Part shown: piece by piece, positions 44,501 through 52,719 of the stretch
How positions within the stretch are numbered: the stretch's first letter is position 1
Layout: the number at the start of each line of letters is the position of its first letter
Origin: Atherinomorus stipes
Taxonomy: Eukaryota > Chordata > Actinopteri > Atheriniformes > Atherinidae
Length of the DNA stretch: 64,000 nucleotides
Reading direction: 5' to 3'
Assembly (NCBI GenBank): GCA_023101725.1
Contig: JALJCO010012628.1
Coordinates: 17,624-81,623 of the forward strand
Program-made: the position numbers and the translations under genes
Notes under the pieces: generated by a model
The model's database searches: none
What the model was told of the DNA's origin: nothing
Seen by the model: only the letters and a program-made list of their open reading frames with translations

Positions 44501-45224
44501 TATGAGGAGGTCCATGTCTCTGTTTTCTGTCTCCATGAGGAGGTCCATGTCTCTCTTTTCTGTCTCCATGAGGAGGTCCATGTCTCTCTTTTCTGTCTCT
44601 ATGAGGAGGTCCATGTCTCTGTTTTCTGTCTCCATGAGGAGGTCCATGTCTCTGTTTTCTGTCTCTGAGGTCCATGTCTCTGTTTTCAGTCTCCATGAGG
44701 AGGTCCATGTCTCTGTTTTCTGTCTCTGAGGTCCATGTCTCTGTTTTCAGTCTCCATGAGGGAGGTCCATGTCTCTGTTTTCTGTCTCCATGAGGAGATC
44801 CATGTCTCTGTTTTCTGTCTCCATGAGGAGGTCCATGTCTCTGTTTTCTGTCTCCATGAGGAGGTCCATGTCTCTGTTTTCTGTCTCTGAGGTCCATGTC
44901 TCTGTTTTCAGTCTCCATGAGGAGGTCCATGTCTCTCTTTTCTGTCTCTGAGGTCCATGTCTCTCAGGTCCAGGTCTCCTTGGTCAAGGTTTCTGAGGTC
45001 CATGTCTCTGTTTTCTGTCTCCGTGAGGAGGTCCAGGTCTCAGAGGTCTATGTCTCCTTGGTCCAGTTGTCTGAGGTTCATGTCTCTGTCTTCTGTCTCC
45101 AGAGGTGAAGACGACTGAACCCGGTGTTGGACCAGCGGTCTTCTGTGGTCTGGGTCTGACTATTGGACTTCTCGGTGTCGCTGCTGGAACTTTCTTCCTC
45201 ATCAAAGGAAACGAGTGCAGCTGA
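12880..45224 (+). CDS. DAA: MHC class II alpha chain gene, complete (4 exons)
   Basis: The product is the alpha chain of the class II peptide-presenting heterodimer, a type I membrane protein of 236 residues. Exons are 12880-12937, 19610-19855, 32029-32313 and 45103-45224 (58, 246, 285 and 122 nt; 711 nt with stop), all joined in phase 1 at canonical GT-AG sites. Layout: signal peptide about 1-19, alpha-1 20-101 (Cys30 and Cys83), alpha-2 Ig domain 102-196 (Cys125 and Cys181), then connecting peptide, membrane segment with glycine-spaced helix, and a tail ending GNECS. No lesion is seen. No N-glycosylation sequon is seen. The oddity is size: 32.3 kb, with introns of 6.7, 12.2 and 12.8 kb filled by minisatellites and nested transposons. 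The DA name is inferred; the class II alpha identity is firm. Confidence 0.95.
12946..19562 (+). repeat. 26/33-bp minisatellite filling class II alpha intron 1
   Basis: There are roughly 240 tandem units of two interleaved types. The 26-bp type is GATCCAGATG followed by TTTACTGACTGTTTAT. The 33-bp type has an extra CCCAAATG or a GTACCTGATG segment. The array runs from about 8 bp after the exon 1 donor to 47 bp before the exon 2 acceptor, so it is almost the whole 6.67-kb intron. Nearly every unit holds TTTACTGAC on the sense strand, which fits the vertebrate branch-point pattern (YTNAY, here CTGAC). Larger blocks are duplicated, for example units with TATGAGCCAGGTG at about 16319 and 16984. 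It is broken once by a transposon scrap at about 14497-14583. Confidence 0.95.
14497..14583 (+). mobile_element. Short dispersed-repeat fragment inside the intron 1 array
   Basis: The text TTATTTAACCAGGCAATGAC, then TTAAGAACAAGATTCTTATT and TACAATGCCGGCCTGG resembles a dispersed repeat that I recall as common in teleost genomes. It interrupts the tandem units once, so it either inserted into the array or was captured by it. Family assignment is from memory. Confidence 0.55.
19610..19855 (+). CDS. DAA: MHC class II alpha exon 2 (alpha-1 domain)
   Basis: Preceded by GTGTTGCAG and followed by GTAAGCTC, the 246-nt exon encodes residues 20-101, from [20 protein letters not shown] to KDFPVER. Fish class II alpha hallmarks are present: the Cys30-Cys83 pair, [11 protein letters not shown], and the PQPPFVD turn. 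It forms the alpha half of the peptide groove. Open and apparently functional. Confidence 0.95.
19856..20927 (+). other. Class II alpha intron 2, left unique part with microsatellites
   Basis: Non-coding intron. It holds (GAT)n-type repeats at about 20184-20222 and (ATC)n at about 20590-20632, and a C-run at about 20401-20416. Open frames here follow the microsatellites and are not gene-like. Confidence 0.7.
20928..20971 (+). repeat. Left remnant of a 9-bp (GCTAACGGA)n array
   Basis: About five copies of GCTAACAGA/GCTAACGGG end in GGGGCTAA, the last three bases being the Harbinger target site duplication. The array continues at 30626 on the far side of the element. Confidence 0.9.
21069..22318 (+). 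pseudogene. Harbinger accessory MADF-domain protein, nonsense-mutated
   Basis: Two exons are inferred: 21069-21416 (donor GTAAGTAA, phase 0) and 21776-22318 (acceptor ACTTCTAG). The first encodes a MADF (Myb/SANT-like) DNA-binding domain: [15 protein letters not shown], then [11 protein letters not shown], and [20 protein letters not shown]. These proteins are known partners that bring Harbinger transposase to DNA. The second exon begins [15 protein letters not shown], has long Glu runs from a GAG repeat (about 21815-22007), and ends with a BESS-like helix ([20 protein letters not shown]). A TGA at 21369-21371 stands where Trp is expected before LQIHIKHRN, so the gene is broken. A poly(A) signal AATAAA lies near 22440. 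Confidence 0.8.
23211..23423. repeat. (TG)n and (TA)n microsatellite
   Basis: A TG run (about 23211-23240), TATG steps, then TA-rich repeats with interspersed CTGTG up to the border of the MITE. The high-Tyr/Ile open frames here are low-complexity artefacts. Confidence 0.95.
23943..27700 (-). pseudogene. L1 ORF2 (endonuclease and reverse transcriptase), multiply broken
   Basis: The start is [10 protein letters not shown] at 27700. A TAG at 27670-27668 replaces the Trp expected before NVRELGG. The apurinic endonuclease follows ([35 protein letters not shown]). A TGA and a frame change lie at about 26925-26955. The RT domain has [45 protein letters not shown] and [15 protein letters not shown]. 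There are frame changes at about 26100 and 25640, and the active site reads YADN instead of YADD. The C-terminal part (to 23943) has a [18 protein letters not shown] cysteine motif. Another break lies near 24810. It cannot make an active enzyme. Confidence 0.87.
28186..29064 (-). CDS. L1 ORF1 protein (RNA-binding, coiled coil plus RRM), open
   Basis: The frame encodes 292 residues from [18 protein letters not shown]1 ORF1p is the trimeric RNA-binding chaperone of the retrotransposon particle. Visible are a heptad-rich coiled coil (about 60-140, with [20 protein letters not shown]), the RRM start [17 protein letters not shown], and the C-terminal domain with [17 protein letters not shown] and [15 protein letters not shown]. 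The open frame extends 19 codons upstream, but MSKTHS is preferred because similar proteins start near this point. It is intact although its partner ORF2 is dead. Confidence 0.82.
   Translation of the reverse strand: MSKTHSARNKNQPQLTQHFNPPTPSRETGGAASEAAGSGGHLTLEMLVGELEKLRKNVTSELTNSLNTALAPINASLQSITDTVAAHASTISDMETALSAHSDGISTLENEVSTLKSKLESTMQANEALQLAVEDLISRSKRKNLRIIGVKEWAGGSDARLFMTELLKEVTGDMLQDLERAHRSRAPRPSEGCRPFIIRFHKYIHKERVLLWAKKNRDISFRGQPIRIFEDFSASLARKRAKFNNVKSLLYKDGIRFGMVYPARLRVTINGMTRVFDSAEDAELCYQNLKSK
30626..30955 (+). repeat. Right part of the 9-bp (GCTAACGGA)n array
   Basis: About 36 copies of GCTAACGGA with variants GCTAACGGG, GCTAATGGA and GCTAACAGA. The first three bases (TAA) are the right target duplication of the Harbinger. 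Because 9 is divisible by 3, both strands are open ([12 protein letters not shown] text); this is not a gene. Confidence 0.95.
30956..32028 (+). other. Class II alpha intron 2, right part with a direct duplication
   Basis: Non-coding. A segment of about 57 bp beginning TATGAAAAACTT(T/C)AATAAA and ending AACATTTAACCTGTAAA occurs at about 31696-31752 and again at 31953-32009. The second copy sits directly before the exon 3 acceptor (TTCCTGTCCTCAG). A 152-codon open frame at 31270-31728 has no recognisable domain. Confidence 0.7.
32029..32313 (+). CDS. DAA: MHC class II alpha exon 3 (alpha-2 immunoglobulin domain)
   Basis: Preceded by TTCCTGTCCTCAG and followed by GTAAGACC, the 285-nt exon encodes residues 102-196. 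It has the full C1-set Ig signature: Cys125 in [17 protein letters not shown], Trp139, and Cys181 in [12 protein letters not shown]. It ends QSQTRIW. This membrane-proximal domain is the usual CD4-facing region. No lesion. Confidence 0.96.
32340..45100 (+). repeat. 33-bp minisatellite filling class II alpha intron 3, resembling the exon 4 splice acceptor
   Basis: About 385 tandem units of TGTCTCTGTTTTCTGTCTCC followed by ATGAGGAGGTCCA. It starts about 27 bp after the exon 3 donor and runs to the exon 4 acceptor, whose last 30 bp (GTTCATGTCTCTGTCTTC, then TGTCTCCAG) are themselves a unit with a small deletion. Common variants are CTCTATGAGG, CTTCTTTCTCC and TTTCATG. Short units with TCTCTGAGGTCC cluster near 44300-44950. 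A block at about 35300-39470 is repeated at about 39470-43600 (offset 4,143-4,213 bp). Both strands are open for hundreds of codons because 33 is divisible by 3; these frames lie inside the intron and are not genes. Confidence 0.96.
45103..45224 (+). CDS. DAA: MHC class II alpha exon 4 (connecting peptide, membrane segment, tail)
   Basis: The exon begins after TCTTCTGTCTCCAG in phase 1 and encodes 40 residues: [14 protein letters not shown], then a membrane helix with regularly spaced glycines ([16 protein letters not shown]), and a short tail LIKGNECS before TGA at 45222-45224. Glycine-spaced helices are typical of class II alpha chains, where they pair with the beta-chain helix. Confidence 0.95.
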
Positions 45225-45551
45225 TTGGACAGAGCCATGATGATGTCATCAGTTACCGTGTAGATGTTCATGCTTCAGCTTCAGTAGAATCGCGTCTTTC
45301 TGATCATCAGAACTTTCTGCTTTCACCAGTTTATTAAATATTCTCTGTCAGAAACTCTCTAAACTGTATTTCTACACGTGTTAATGTCATAAAGGCAGAA
45401 ATTAATCTCTTCATCGTTGTATCTGATTTATAAATAGTTTGTTTTGACCTGTAACCAGATTAACTATCACAGTCCCAGACAGGAGAACCAGATCCTGATC
45501 TTCCTGTTTCCTGTCATCTGCAGCATCTTCCTGTCTGGTTTCATGATTAAA
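45225..45551 (+). other. Class II alpha 3' UTR with polyadenylation signal
   Basis: Non-coding sequence after the stop; ATTAAA at 45546-45551 is the likeliest poly(A) signal. The 3' end of the transcript is not otherwise defined. Confidence 0.6.
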
Positions 45552-46679
45552 GGTTTTTCTGAAACAAAACTGATTCATTTATTTTCTACAGTTCAGAACC
45601 GTCACATGTTTCACCACCAATAGATAAAACCTCAGTCTCAGGCTCGAATGTTTACGCAGGTCACAAAAACTGCAAGTTTTTCTCCCGGAGGGATGAATGA
45701 GTGACCTGAACAGAGCAACAGGACGTCAGTCAGGGTGTTGTCATGGTTACCGTGGTTGTACCTGTGCAGTAGGACCAGCCAGCGGGGACGATCAGCACCC
45801 AGATGCTCCACAGGTCAGAGACAACGGTGCTACACGAACGTTCTACTCGGTTCCCTGTGACCCCATGTGACAAGTTCTGATGAACACGAGATGTCTGGAA
45901 AAACGACTCCGTACTCGGTCTCAGGTTTTCCTCGTACCCATGTACTCATGACTCATCCTGGAAAACATGTAAATCCGGCATACACGGAGATGTTTGGCCG
46001 GTTTAGAGCCGGATTTCCAGTTGTCCGACAGTTTTGGGGATCGAGCGACTTTTGGCCAAGTCATGCATCGTCTAGTAAAGAGGGTGGTCATGAGAGGCGA
46101 TTGGCACCTCACAACAAGTTTCTGATCAAACATCGTGGGTCACAAGAAAAACCTGTTTAATATTCTGGTCGTGGCTCACGAGAGATTCTCATGTTAAAAC
46201 GGAGCCACGACCAGACTGAGAACTCTGTCCTCCCAGATTTTCACGTTTCACATGTGTGAAACAGAAATGGAAGTAAATCCGAGGCAGCATGGAGACCCGG
46301 AGTGTCACACTGCAAGTCTGGGTCCTGCACCTGAACCCAGACATGCAGGTCTCAGGTCGCAGCATCTCCTGGCTGGCTCGCCAAAATGTGATGGATAAAA
46401 TGAATTACTGGAGACGGTTTCTGGTGGTGGAAAAGTGTTCCCCGTTTTATTATTCACAGAGAGAATCCATGACAGGCTTTTGGGGGCAGACCCTGTCTTA
46501 CCGCAGTGACGCTTTATGTGACAGGATGATGTCAAGATTGATCTTACCCCCGTATCATGTTAAATGTCAATTAGTTATATTTAGTCACAGCTTTAATCCA
46601 TCCTCGGGTCAAAACATCATCTGCTGTGTGTCAGTCAAATGTCTCCTTCGTGTGACAGCAGTTTTAGAGTTAGATAGGA
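45552..46679. other. Intergenic stretch without recognised features
   Basis: No gene, array or known element is recognised. Open frames at 45867-46160 and 46289-46936 have no family features. Confidence 0.5.
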
Positions 46680-46902
46680 AATACACTACAATACAAATAC
46701 TGCAAAACATAAATATTAGCAAGTATGTTTTTCTGATTTCTAGCCCAAAATATCTCATCACACTCAAAATAAGAAAATATCCAAACGAAAAATATTTCAG
46801 TGAGATAAAGGAACTTGTTTTAAGGCAATGCATCTTATTTCAAGAAATTTTATCAAGAAACTTTTGCCTGTTCCACTGGCAGAATTTGTTGCTTATTACA
46901 AG

Positions 46903-46933
<31 letters not shown>

Positions 46934-46974
46934 TGATAGATTTAGCTTATTACAGACTCAATGCTGCTGCAGTG
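46680..46974. mobile_element. Possible MITE arm and (TA)n run
   Basis: AT-rich text including CACTCAAAATAAGAAAATAT has a partial reverse-complement match to TATTTTCTTATTCTAAGAGTG at about 49268-49288. This suggests a palindromic element later split by the two Tc1-type elements. A TA run lies at about 46906-46933. Confidence 0.35.
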
Positions 46975-47315
46975 CTGATTTTGCGCTGCAGTTCAAATCA
47001 GCATCAGGACGAGGAAGAACTGTGTTTACGTGACGCTGAACAATTCACACAGACTCACCAACATTGGACAATAGAAGATGGAGAAATGTTGCCTTGTCTG
47101 ATGAGTCTCCATTTCTGCTACCAAATTCAGATGCTAGGCTCAGAATTTGGTGTCAACAACATGAAAGCATGGATCCATCCTGCCTTGTATCAACGGTTCA
47201 GCTTGGTGGTAGTGGTATGATGTTGTGGGAGATTTTCTGATTTTCAGTTCTGAAGGCAAAAGGGGTCCAACCCGGTACGAGCAAGAGATACCTAATAAAG
47301 CGGCCAGCAAGTGCA
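46975..47315 (+). pseudogene. Internally deleted Tc1-like transposase fragment
   Basis: In frame: RWRNVALSDESPFLLPNSDA, then RIWCQQHESMDPSCLVSTVQ and GSGMMLWEIF, then a stop. After a deletion follows the transposase C-terminus KAKGGPTRYEQEIPNKAA. This is a fish Tc1-like transposase (the first Asp of the DDE triad lies in SDES). Its inverted repeats are not seen, apart from the likely right-end text GCGGCCAGCAAGTGCA. Confidence 0.75.
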
Positions 47316-47594
47316 TACAGGTACGACCCAAAAAATTAGAATATCCTGAAAAAGTTGTTGTATTTCTGTTATTTAACTTAGAAGGTGTAATTTACATATT
47401 GTTTAGATAAATAATATGCAAATCAATATATTTGCAGCTTTTATTTGTTTGGATGTTGCTGATAAGAAGTTGCAGATGAAGAAAACCTCAAATTCTAAAA
47501 CTCAAAATTAGAATATTGCATGAAATCAATTTAAAAAGAACTTTGAATACAAAAATATGCGTCTTCCTGCAGTGAAATCTTGCATGTGTACTTA

Positions 47595-48348
47595 GCTAGC
47601 AGCTTTAACCCAGCGTGGCATGGATGCTAGCAGCTTTAACCCGGCGTGGCATGGATGCTAGCAGCTTTAACCCGGTGTGGCATGGATGCTAGCAGCTTTA
47701 ACCCGGCATGGCATGGATGCTAGCAGCTTTAGCCCGGCGTGGCATGGATGCTAGCAGCTTTAGCCCAACGTGGCATGGATACTAGCAGCTTTAGCCCGGC
47801 GTGGCCTGGATGCTAGCAGCTTTAGCCCGGCGTGGCATGGATGCTAGCAGCTTTAGCCCAACGTGGCATGGATGCTAGCAGCCTTAACCAGGCGTGGCAT
47901 GGATGCTAGCAGCTTTAACCCGCTGTGGCATGGATGCTAGCAGCCTTAACCAGGCGTGGCATGGATGCTAGCAGCTTTAACCCGGCGTGGCCTGGATGCT
48001 AGCAGCTTTAACCCGCTGTGGCATGGATGCTAGCAGCCTTAACCAGGCGTGGCATGGATGCTAGCAGCTTTAACCCGGCGTGGCATGGATGCTAGCAGCT
48101 TTAACCCGGCATGGCATGGATGCTAGCAGCTTTAACCCGCTGTGGCATGGATGCTAGCAGCCTTAACCAGGCGTGGCATGGATGCTAGCAGCTTTAACCC
48201 GGCGTGGCATGGATGCTAGCAGCTTTAACCCGCTGTGGCATGGATGCTAGCAGCCTTAACCAGGCGTGGCATGGATGCTAGCAGCTTTAACCCGGCGTGG
48301 CATGGATGCTAGCAGCTTTAACCTGGCGTGGCTTGGATGCTAGCAGCT
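47595..48348 (-). repeat. 31-bp minisatellite derived from a Tc1-type transposase C-terminus
   Basis: About 24 copies of GCTAGCAGCTTTAACCCGGC followed by GTGGCATGGAT. On the element strand one frame reads SMPRRVKAA, which matches the C-terminal motif of Tc1-type transposases, so the array grew from coding sequence. As 31 is not a multiple of 3, the frame changes in each unit. Confidence 0.92.
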
Positions 48349-48960
48349 TGTGGCATATCTCAGCTGTTATGGAGACCAACATGCTTCCATCACAGCCTTG
48401 AGCTCTTCTTTATTGTTTGCTCTCTTCCCGTTCAGCTTTCTCTGACGATGTCCCACATGTTTTCAATTGGGTTCAGGTCAGGTGGGTTTGCGGGCCAATC
48501 CAGCATGGTGATCCATGGTTGTTGAAGCAGGATGTGGTCGTTTTGGCAGTGTGGGCAGGTGCCAAGTCCTGCTGGAAGATGAAGTCTGCATCCCCATACA
48601 GCTGGTCCACTGAAGCAAGCATGAAGGTCTCCAAAATGTCCTGGTAGACGGCTGCATTGATGCTGGACTTGATGAAGCTCACAGGTCCATTCCTCATGAA
48701 GTCCTCCACACGTTTGAAAGGCCCTTTCCTGACCATCTTCTCCAGGCTGCTGTCAGCCCTCCGGCTTCTACACCGTTTTCTTCCACACTTCTTCCTTCCA
48801 CTTAACTGTCCATTAATGTGCTTTGAGACACTCTGAGAACATCCAGCTTCTTTTCTATCACTTTTTGTGTCTTTCCACCTTGTGCAGGGAGTCAATGATG
48901 GTTTTCTGCACAACTGTCAGATCAGCATCTTCCCCATGATTGTGAATTCTTCTAAACCAA
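48349..48960 (-). pseudogene. Tc1/mariner transposase, deleted and frameshifted
   Basis: Visible parts: helix-turn-helix region (EAGCSQSVSKHINGQLSG, KKCGRKR), then KGPFKRVEDF joined by deletion of the first catalytic region to SSINAAVYQDILETFML, then DADFIFQQDLAPAHTAK with the second catalytic Asp. A one-base frame change at about 48515 is followed in the next frame by ITMLDWPANPPDLNPIEN with the final catalytic residue. The C-terminus is replaced by the 31-bp array. It cannot encode an active enzyme. Confidence 0.87.
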
Positions 48961-49265
48961 CACAGAGACTTTTTAAAGGCTCAGGGTACTTATGGAGGTG
49001 TTTGGATTACTGACCTGATCAGAATGTGACACTCTGAACCTGCAATACTGGAGCTTTTCACACTATTCTAGTTTTTGGAGTTTTTGAATTTGAGGTTTTC
49101 GAAAGCTGCAACTTCTAATCAGAAACATCCAGACAAATGAAAGATTGAAATATATTGATTTGCATACTATTTATCTATACCATATGTAAATTGCACCTTT
49201 TAAGTTGAATTACAGAAATTAATGAACTTTTTCAGGATATTCTCATTTTTTGGGTAGTACCTGTA

Positions 49266-50092
49266 TATATTTTCTTATTCTAAGAGTGGCCAAGATGTGT
49301 TTTGCTTGTTCCAGACCGGTCCTGTCTTTGAGGACGTCCAGTGTCAGTAGTCAGATCACATCTGAGCGTCGGTTCGTACAGTCAGAGGACAAACATCACA
49401 AGCTGGGAACCTCTGAACTTTGCGACTGATTTGCATAATTAGAGTTAGAGCTGTGAGCAACGATTGAACATATCGTGCAGAGTATCCCAGACTTTAGATC
49501 AGTGGTCTCAGTGACACCCGGAACATCTACCAGATCCCCAGGAACACCCCCGTGGGACCCCTTCCACCACAGTACACCATCCATGACCACATAGCCCTGA
49601 GCGTGACCTCTGATGTCATTCAACAGCCTGAAAACACGACTTCACATCAGACTTCTGCTCCGACACAGATCATCTGGTGTAGCAGGATGAGGGGCTTAGA
49701 AAACAAAGGCCCACAGATGTATGTGGAGACGTGAACATGTGGAAAATAACACTGAAAAATGTTCTTTTCTGAGTCGCCTCTGATTACTTTTCATTTTTAG
49801 ATGTTGTACAAGAAGCTTGGTGTCACATTTAGACGTCTCAGAGGTCTACGGTCTGCAGACCGTTTAAAAATCTGTTCCTGTTTATCTGATTCATCGTATT
49901 TCAGCACCATCATTCTGTATCCGTTGAGGTTTTCAGTGTTTAAGCAACAGTTGCTGATGAATCTCCATGTAGATGAGACGGAGTCCGCTCCAGCGGATGA
50001 CCTGGGGCACGCACATCCACCGAACAGCGACTGCGTCCGTGTGTTTACGTCCACCAACAACTGTCTCCATTACACCTCAACAAACCCAGCAG
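49266..50092. other. Unique sequence without recognised features
   Basis: Apart from the possible MITE arm at its left edge, no gene, array or element is recognised. Several open frames of under 120 codons overlap each other and have no domain signature. Confidence 0.5.
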
Positions 50093-50865
50093 CGGGACAT
50101 TTTCCCTTTGACTCTGTCCACAGATGTCTCTGCTAACAGCAGCAGGACATTTTCCTTTGACTCTGTCCACAGATGTCTCTGCTAACAGCAGCGGGACATT
50201 TTCCCTTTGACTCTGTCCACAGATGTCTCTGCTAACAGCAGCAGGACATTTTCCTTTGACTCTGTCCACAGATGTCTCTGCTAACAGCAGCGGGACATTT
50301 TCCCTTTGACTCTGTCCACAGATGTCTCTGCTAACAGACTCTGTCCACAGATGTCTTAGCTAACAGCAGCGGGACATTTCCCTTTGACTCTGTCCACAGA
50401 TGTCTCTGCTAACAGCAGCGGGACATTTTCCTTTGACTCTGTCCACAGATGTCTCTGCTAACAGCAGCGGGACATTTCCCTTTGACTCTGTCCACAGATG
50501 TCTCTGCTAACAGCAGCGGGACATTTTCCTTTGACTCTGTCCACAGATGACTCTGCTAACAGCAGCGGGACATTTCCCTTTGACTCTGTCCACAGATGTC
50601 TCTGCTAACAGCAGCGGGACATTTCCCTTTGACTCTGTCCACAGATGACTCTGCTAACAGCAGCGGGACATTTCCCTTTGACTCTGTCCACAGATGTCTC
50701 TGCTAACAGCAGCGGGACATTTTCCTTTGACTCTGTCCACAGATGTCTCTGCTAACAGCAGCGGGACATTTTCCTTTGACTCTGTCCACAGATGTCTCTG
50801 CTAACAGCAGCAGGACATTTCCCTTTGACTCTGTCCACAGATGACTCTGCTAACAGCAGCAGGAT
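50093..50865 (+). repeat. 50-bp minisatellite
   Basis: About 15 copies of AGATGTCTCTGCTAACAGCA followed by GCGGGACATTTTCCCTTTGA and CTCTGTCCAC, with one-base length variants and one truncated copy near 50330. No relation to a nearby gene is seen. Confidence 0.95.
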
Positions 50866-51160
50866 CGTTAGCATAGAATGTCCATAAATGTCCAGATGTC
50901 CATAAAAACATGTATAAGTTCTTTAGTATGGCTACATAATTATTGTATTCTTAATTTCATTGTAAATAGATGCTTTGGTATTGTAAACTTATTTAGTTTT
51001 TTCTTTTAAAATGTTTGCTTAGTATTGTATTTTAATTTAGTTAACCTGTTTTTGTTGATTGTATGTTCAAAATTTATGTTGATCTGGATCCCAGGAAGAC
51101 TAGTCTTCACTGGTGAAGACGAATGGGGATCCATAATAAACTAAACTAAACTAAACTATG
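50866..51160 (+). mobile_element. Probable 3' end of a non-LTR retrotransposon
   Basis: GATCTGGATCCCAGGAAGAC, then AATGGGGATCCATAATAAAC and a short (TAAAC) tail-like repeat (about 51080-51157) resemble the 3' end of a LINE that I recall as frequent in fish genomes. The AT-rich text before it may belong to the same element. The family is not certain. Confidence 0.5.
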
Positions 51161-52719
51161 TCAGGTAAACAGGTTTCCTTATTAAAGACGCTGTGTCTCG
51201 ACTGGACTTACCTGTAAATAAAGTTTTTAAATACCTCCTTCCACTGAAAACCCGTTTAACTTGCTCCTTCTGAAATACGAGGGTTTCCCCTTGTTTACTT
51301 ACACATGCTGACTTGCTAGCGTTGCGTTGCCCCCAGTCGGCTGTGCTTTCTCATCACAGAAACAATACGAAGAAAAGAGCGAATCGGGAACAGCCTCGCA
51401 CTTCACGCCACATTGCAAATAGCGTATCCCACGTGGGGTTTCTATCTGTCCATTGGAAGGCAGGTAACCCTCCACTACACACTAGAAGTAAAGACGGCAC
51501 GACTGTAGCTTCGGAGTTGAGAAGCTAATTAGCTAACTGTTTGTTAGCATGGCGGAACAAACTTGTTTGTCGGCTCTATTTCCTGTCTGTAACAAAATAA
51601 GAGCGGAGGGCGGAGCTTCCTTCATACACTGATGGGAGCCAGCCAATCAGACGGATATTCATGAGAAGGACCCGGAAAAGCTGCCGTTGGACCACAAGCG
51701 CTCTCTTCTAGTATACAAATACAGCTGGATACAAAGATACCAGAAGGTTTTTTTAAACAGAAACGATGCAGAATGCATTCAATAATAATGGAGAACACAG
51801 AAATATTCATGACATCACCATGGAAGTACAACTTTAAATAAAAAATTAAAAATAGCTACTTTTACCAGTAAACTGATAACTTTCATTAGTCAAATGCTTT
51901 GAATTTTAATATTCAAATCTATATTACATTTGGAAGTAACAGGACAAACTTCAGTAATTATTTCACCTACAGCATAAAAGATTAAATATTTACATATTTA
52001 CATCTTAAGTGACATTTTTTTCACCACAGGCAGGATCATCACCAAATATGGTCATGTTCCGCCTTTATGGTTCACAATGCAGCAATGAATTATGGGTAAT
52101 ATGCTTCAGTGAAGTCTGCATAGATGCGGACTTCACTGAAGTGTGGATTGAGGGCGCAGAGGGGGGGCGTGACGGACTTCCACCCTCCAGCAGCCCTGGA
52201 GAACCGGGACACACTACGTACTTCAACCCCTCAATGGGAGCATTGTAGGGGCGTGAGGGTGGAAGTGGGGGTGTTGGGACAGGGCCTGAGAAGGAGAGTC
52301 CCCCCCCCCCTCCCCCTCCCTTTTTAAGTAACACTTTCTGGTTGTTTTCAACTTAAGAGACCGATCAGTTCCTGCTTCGTCTCGGGAAGATTATCTGCTG
52401 TTATAAAGAACATGAAACATGAACTGTAACTTGCTGGAGTTTCTTCTTCCAAACATCATCATCAGGATGAAACATCGTCATCGTCAGACTCTACCACCAT
52501 CTGATCTCTGATCTTCATCTTCCTCATTTATAAAGATTCATCAGTAAACAACCCGGAGGTGGGAAATGTAAATGTAAATGACCTCCAGGATGAATAAAGT
52601 TGTGTGAATGTGAACAACAGACAGTTGGTGATCAGCATGTGGATCAGAGTCATCATCATCTGATCTCTGAGCTTCATCTTCCTCCTCCTTCATATTCCTC
52701 ACCTCAGCTCCGTGTCTCT
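51161..52719. other. Intergenic stretch with a hairpin and a possible MITE
   Basis: No coding gene is recognised. CTTCAGTGAAGTCTGCAT and its inverted copy ATGCGGACTTCACTGAAG at 52104-52141 form a near-perfect 38-bp palindrome. ACTTCCACCCTC (about 52168) and GAGGGTGGAAGT (about 52256) form a second inverted pair, suggesting a small palindromic element at about 52030-52330. It ends in a C-run near 52300. Confidence 0.5.

Larger units (their letters stand above)
47318..49263 (-). mobile_element. Tc1/mariner-type transposon with long inverted repeats
   Basis: The left end CAGGTACGACCCAAAAAATT matches the reverse complement of the right end (CAGGTACTACCCAAAAAATG). Similarity continues for about 200 bp (47318-47520 against 49062-49263). 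It is flanked by TA on both sides (47316-47317 and 49264-49265), the standard Tc1/mariner target duplication. Inside are a broken transposase on the minus strand and a 31-bp minisatellite made from the end of that gene. Confidence 0.9.

Noticed and set aside
32345..44951. Open frames up to 815 codons on both strands ([15 protein letters not shown] and [15 protein letters not shown] repeats)
   Set aside because: They follow from a 33-bp unit with few stop codons. They lie wholly inside an intron of the class II alpha gene, occur in several frames at once, and have no unique start, end or domain.
45867..46160. 97-codon open frame downstream of the alpha gene
   Set aside because: Composition and lack of any recognised motif suggest chance; the opposite strand is equally open.
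47595..48348. CRISPR-like or satellite regulatory array
   Set aside because: There are no unique spacers between repeats, the host is a fish, and the unit is explained by a transposase C-terminus.
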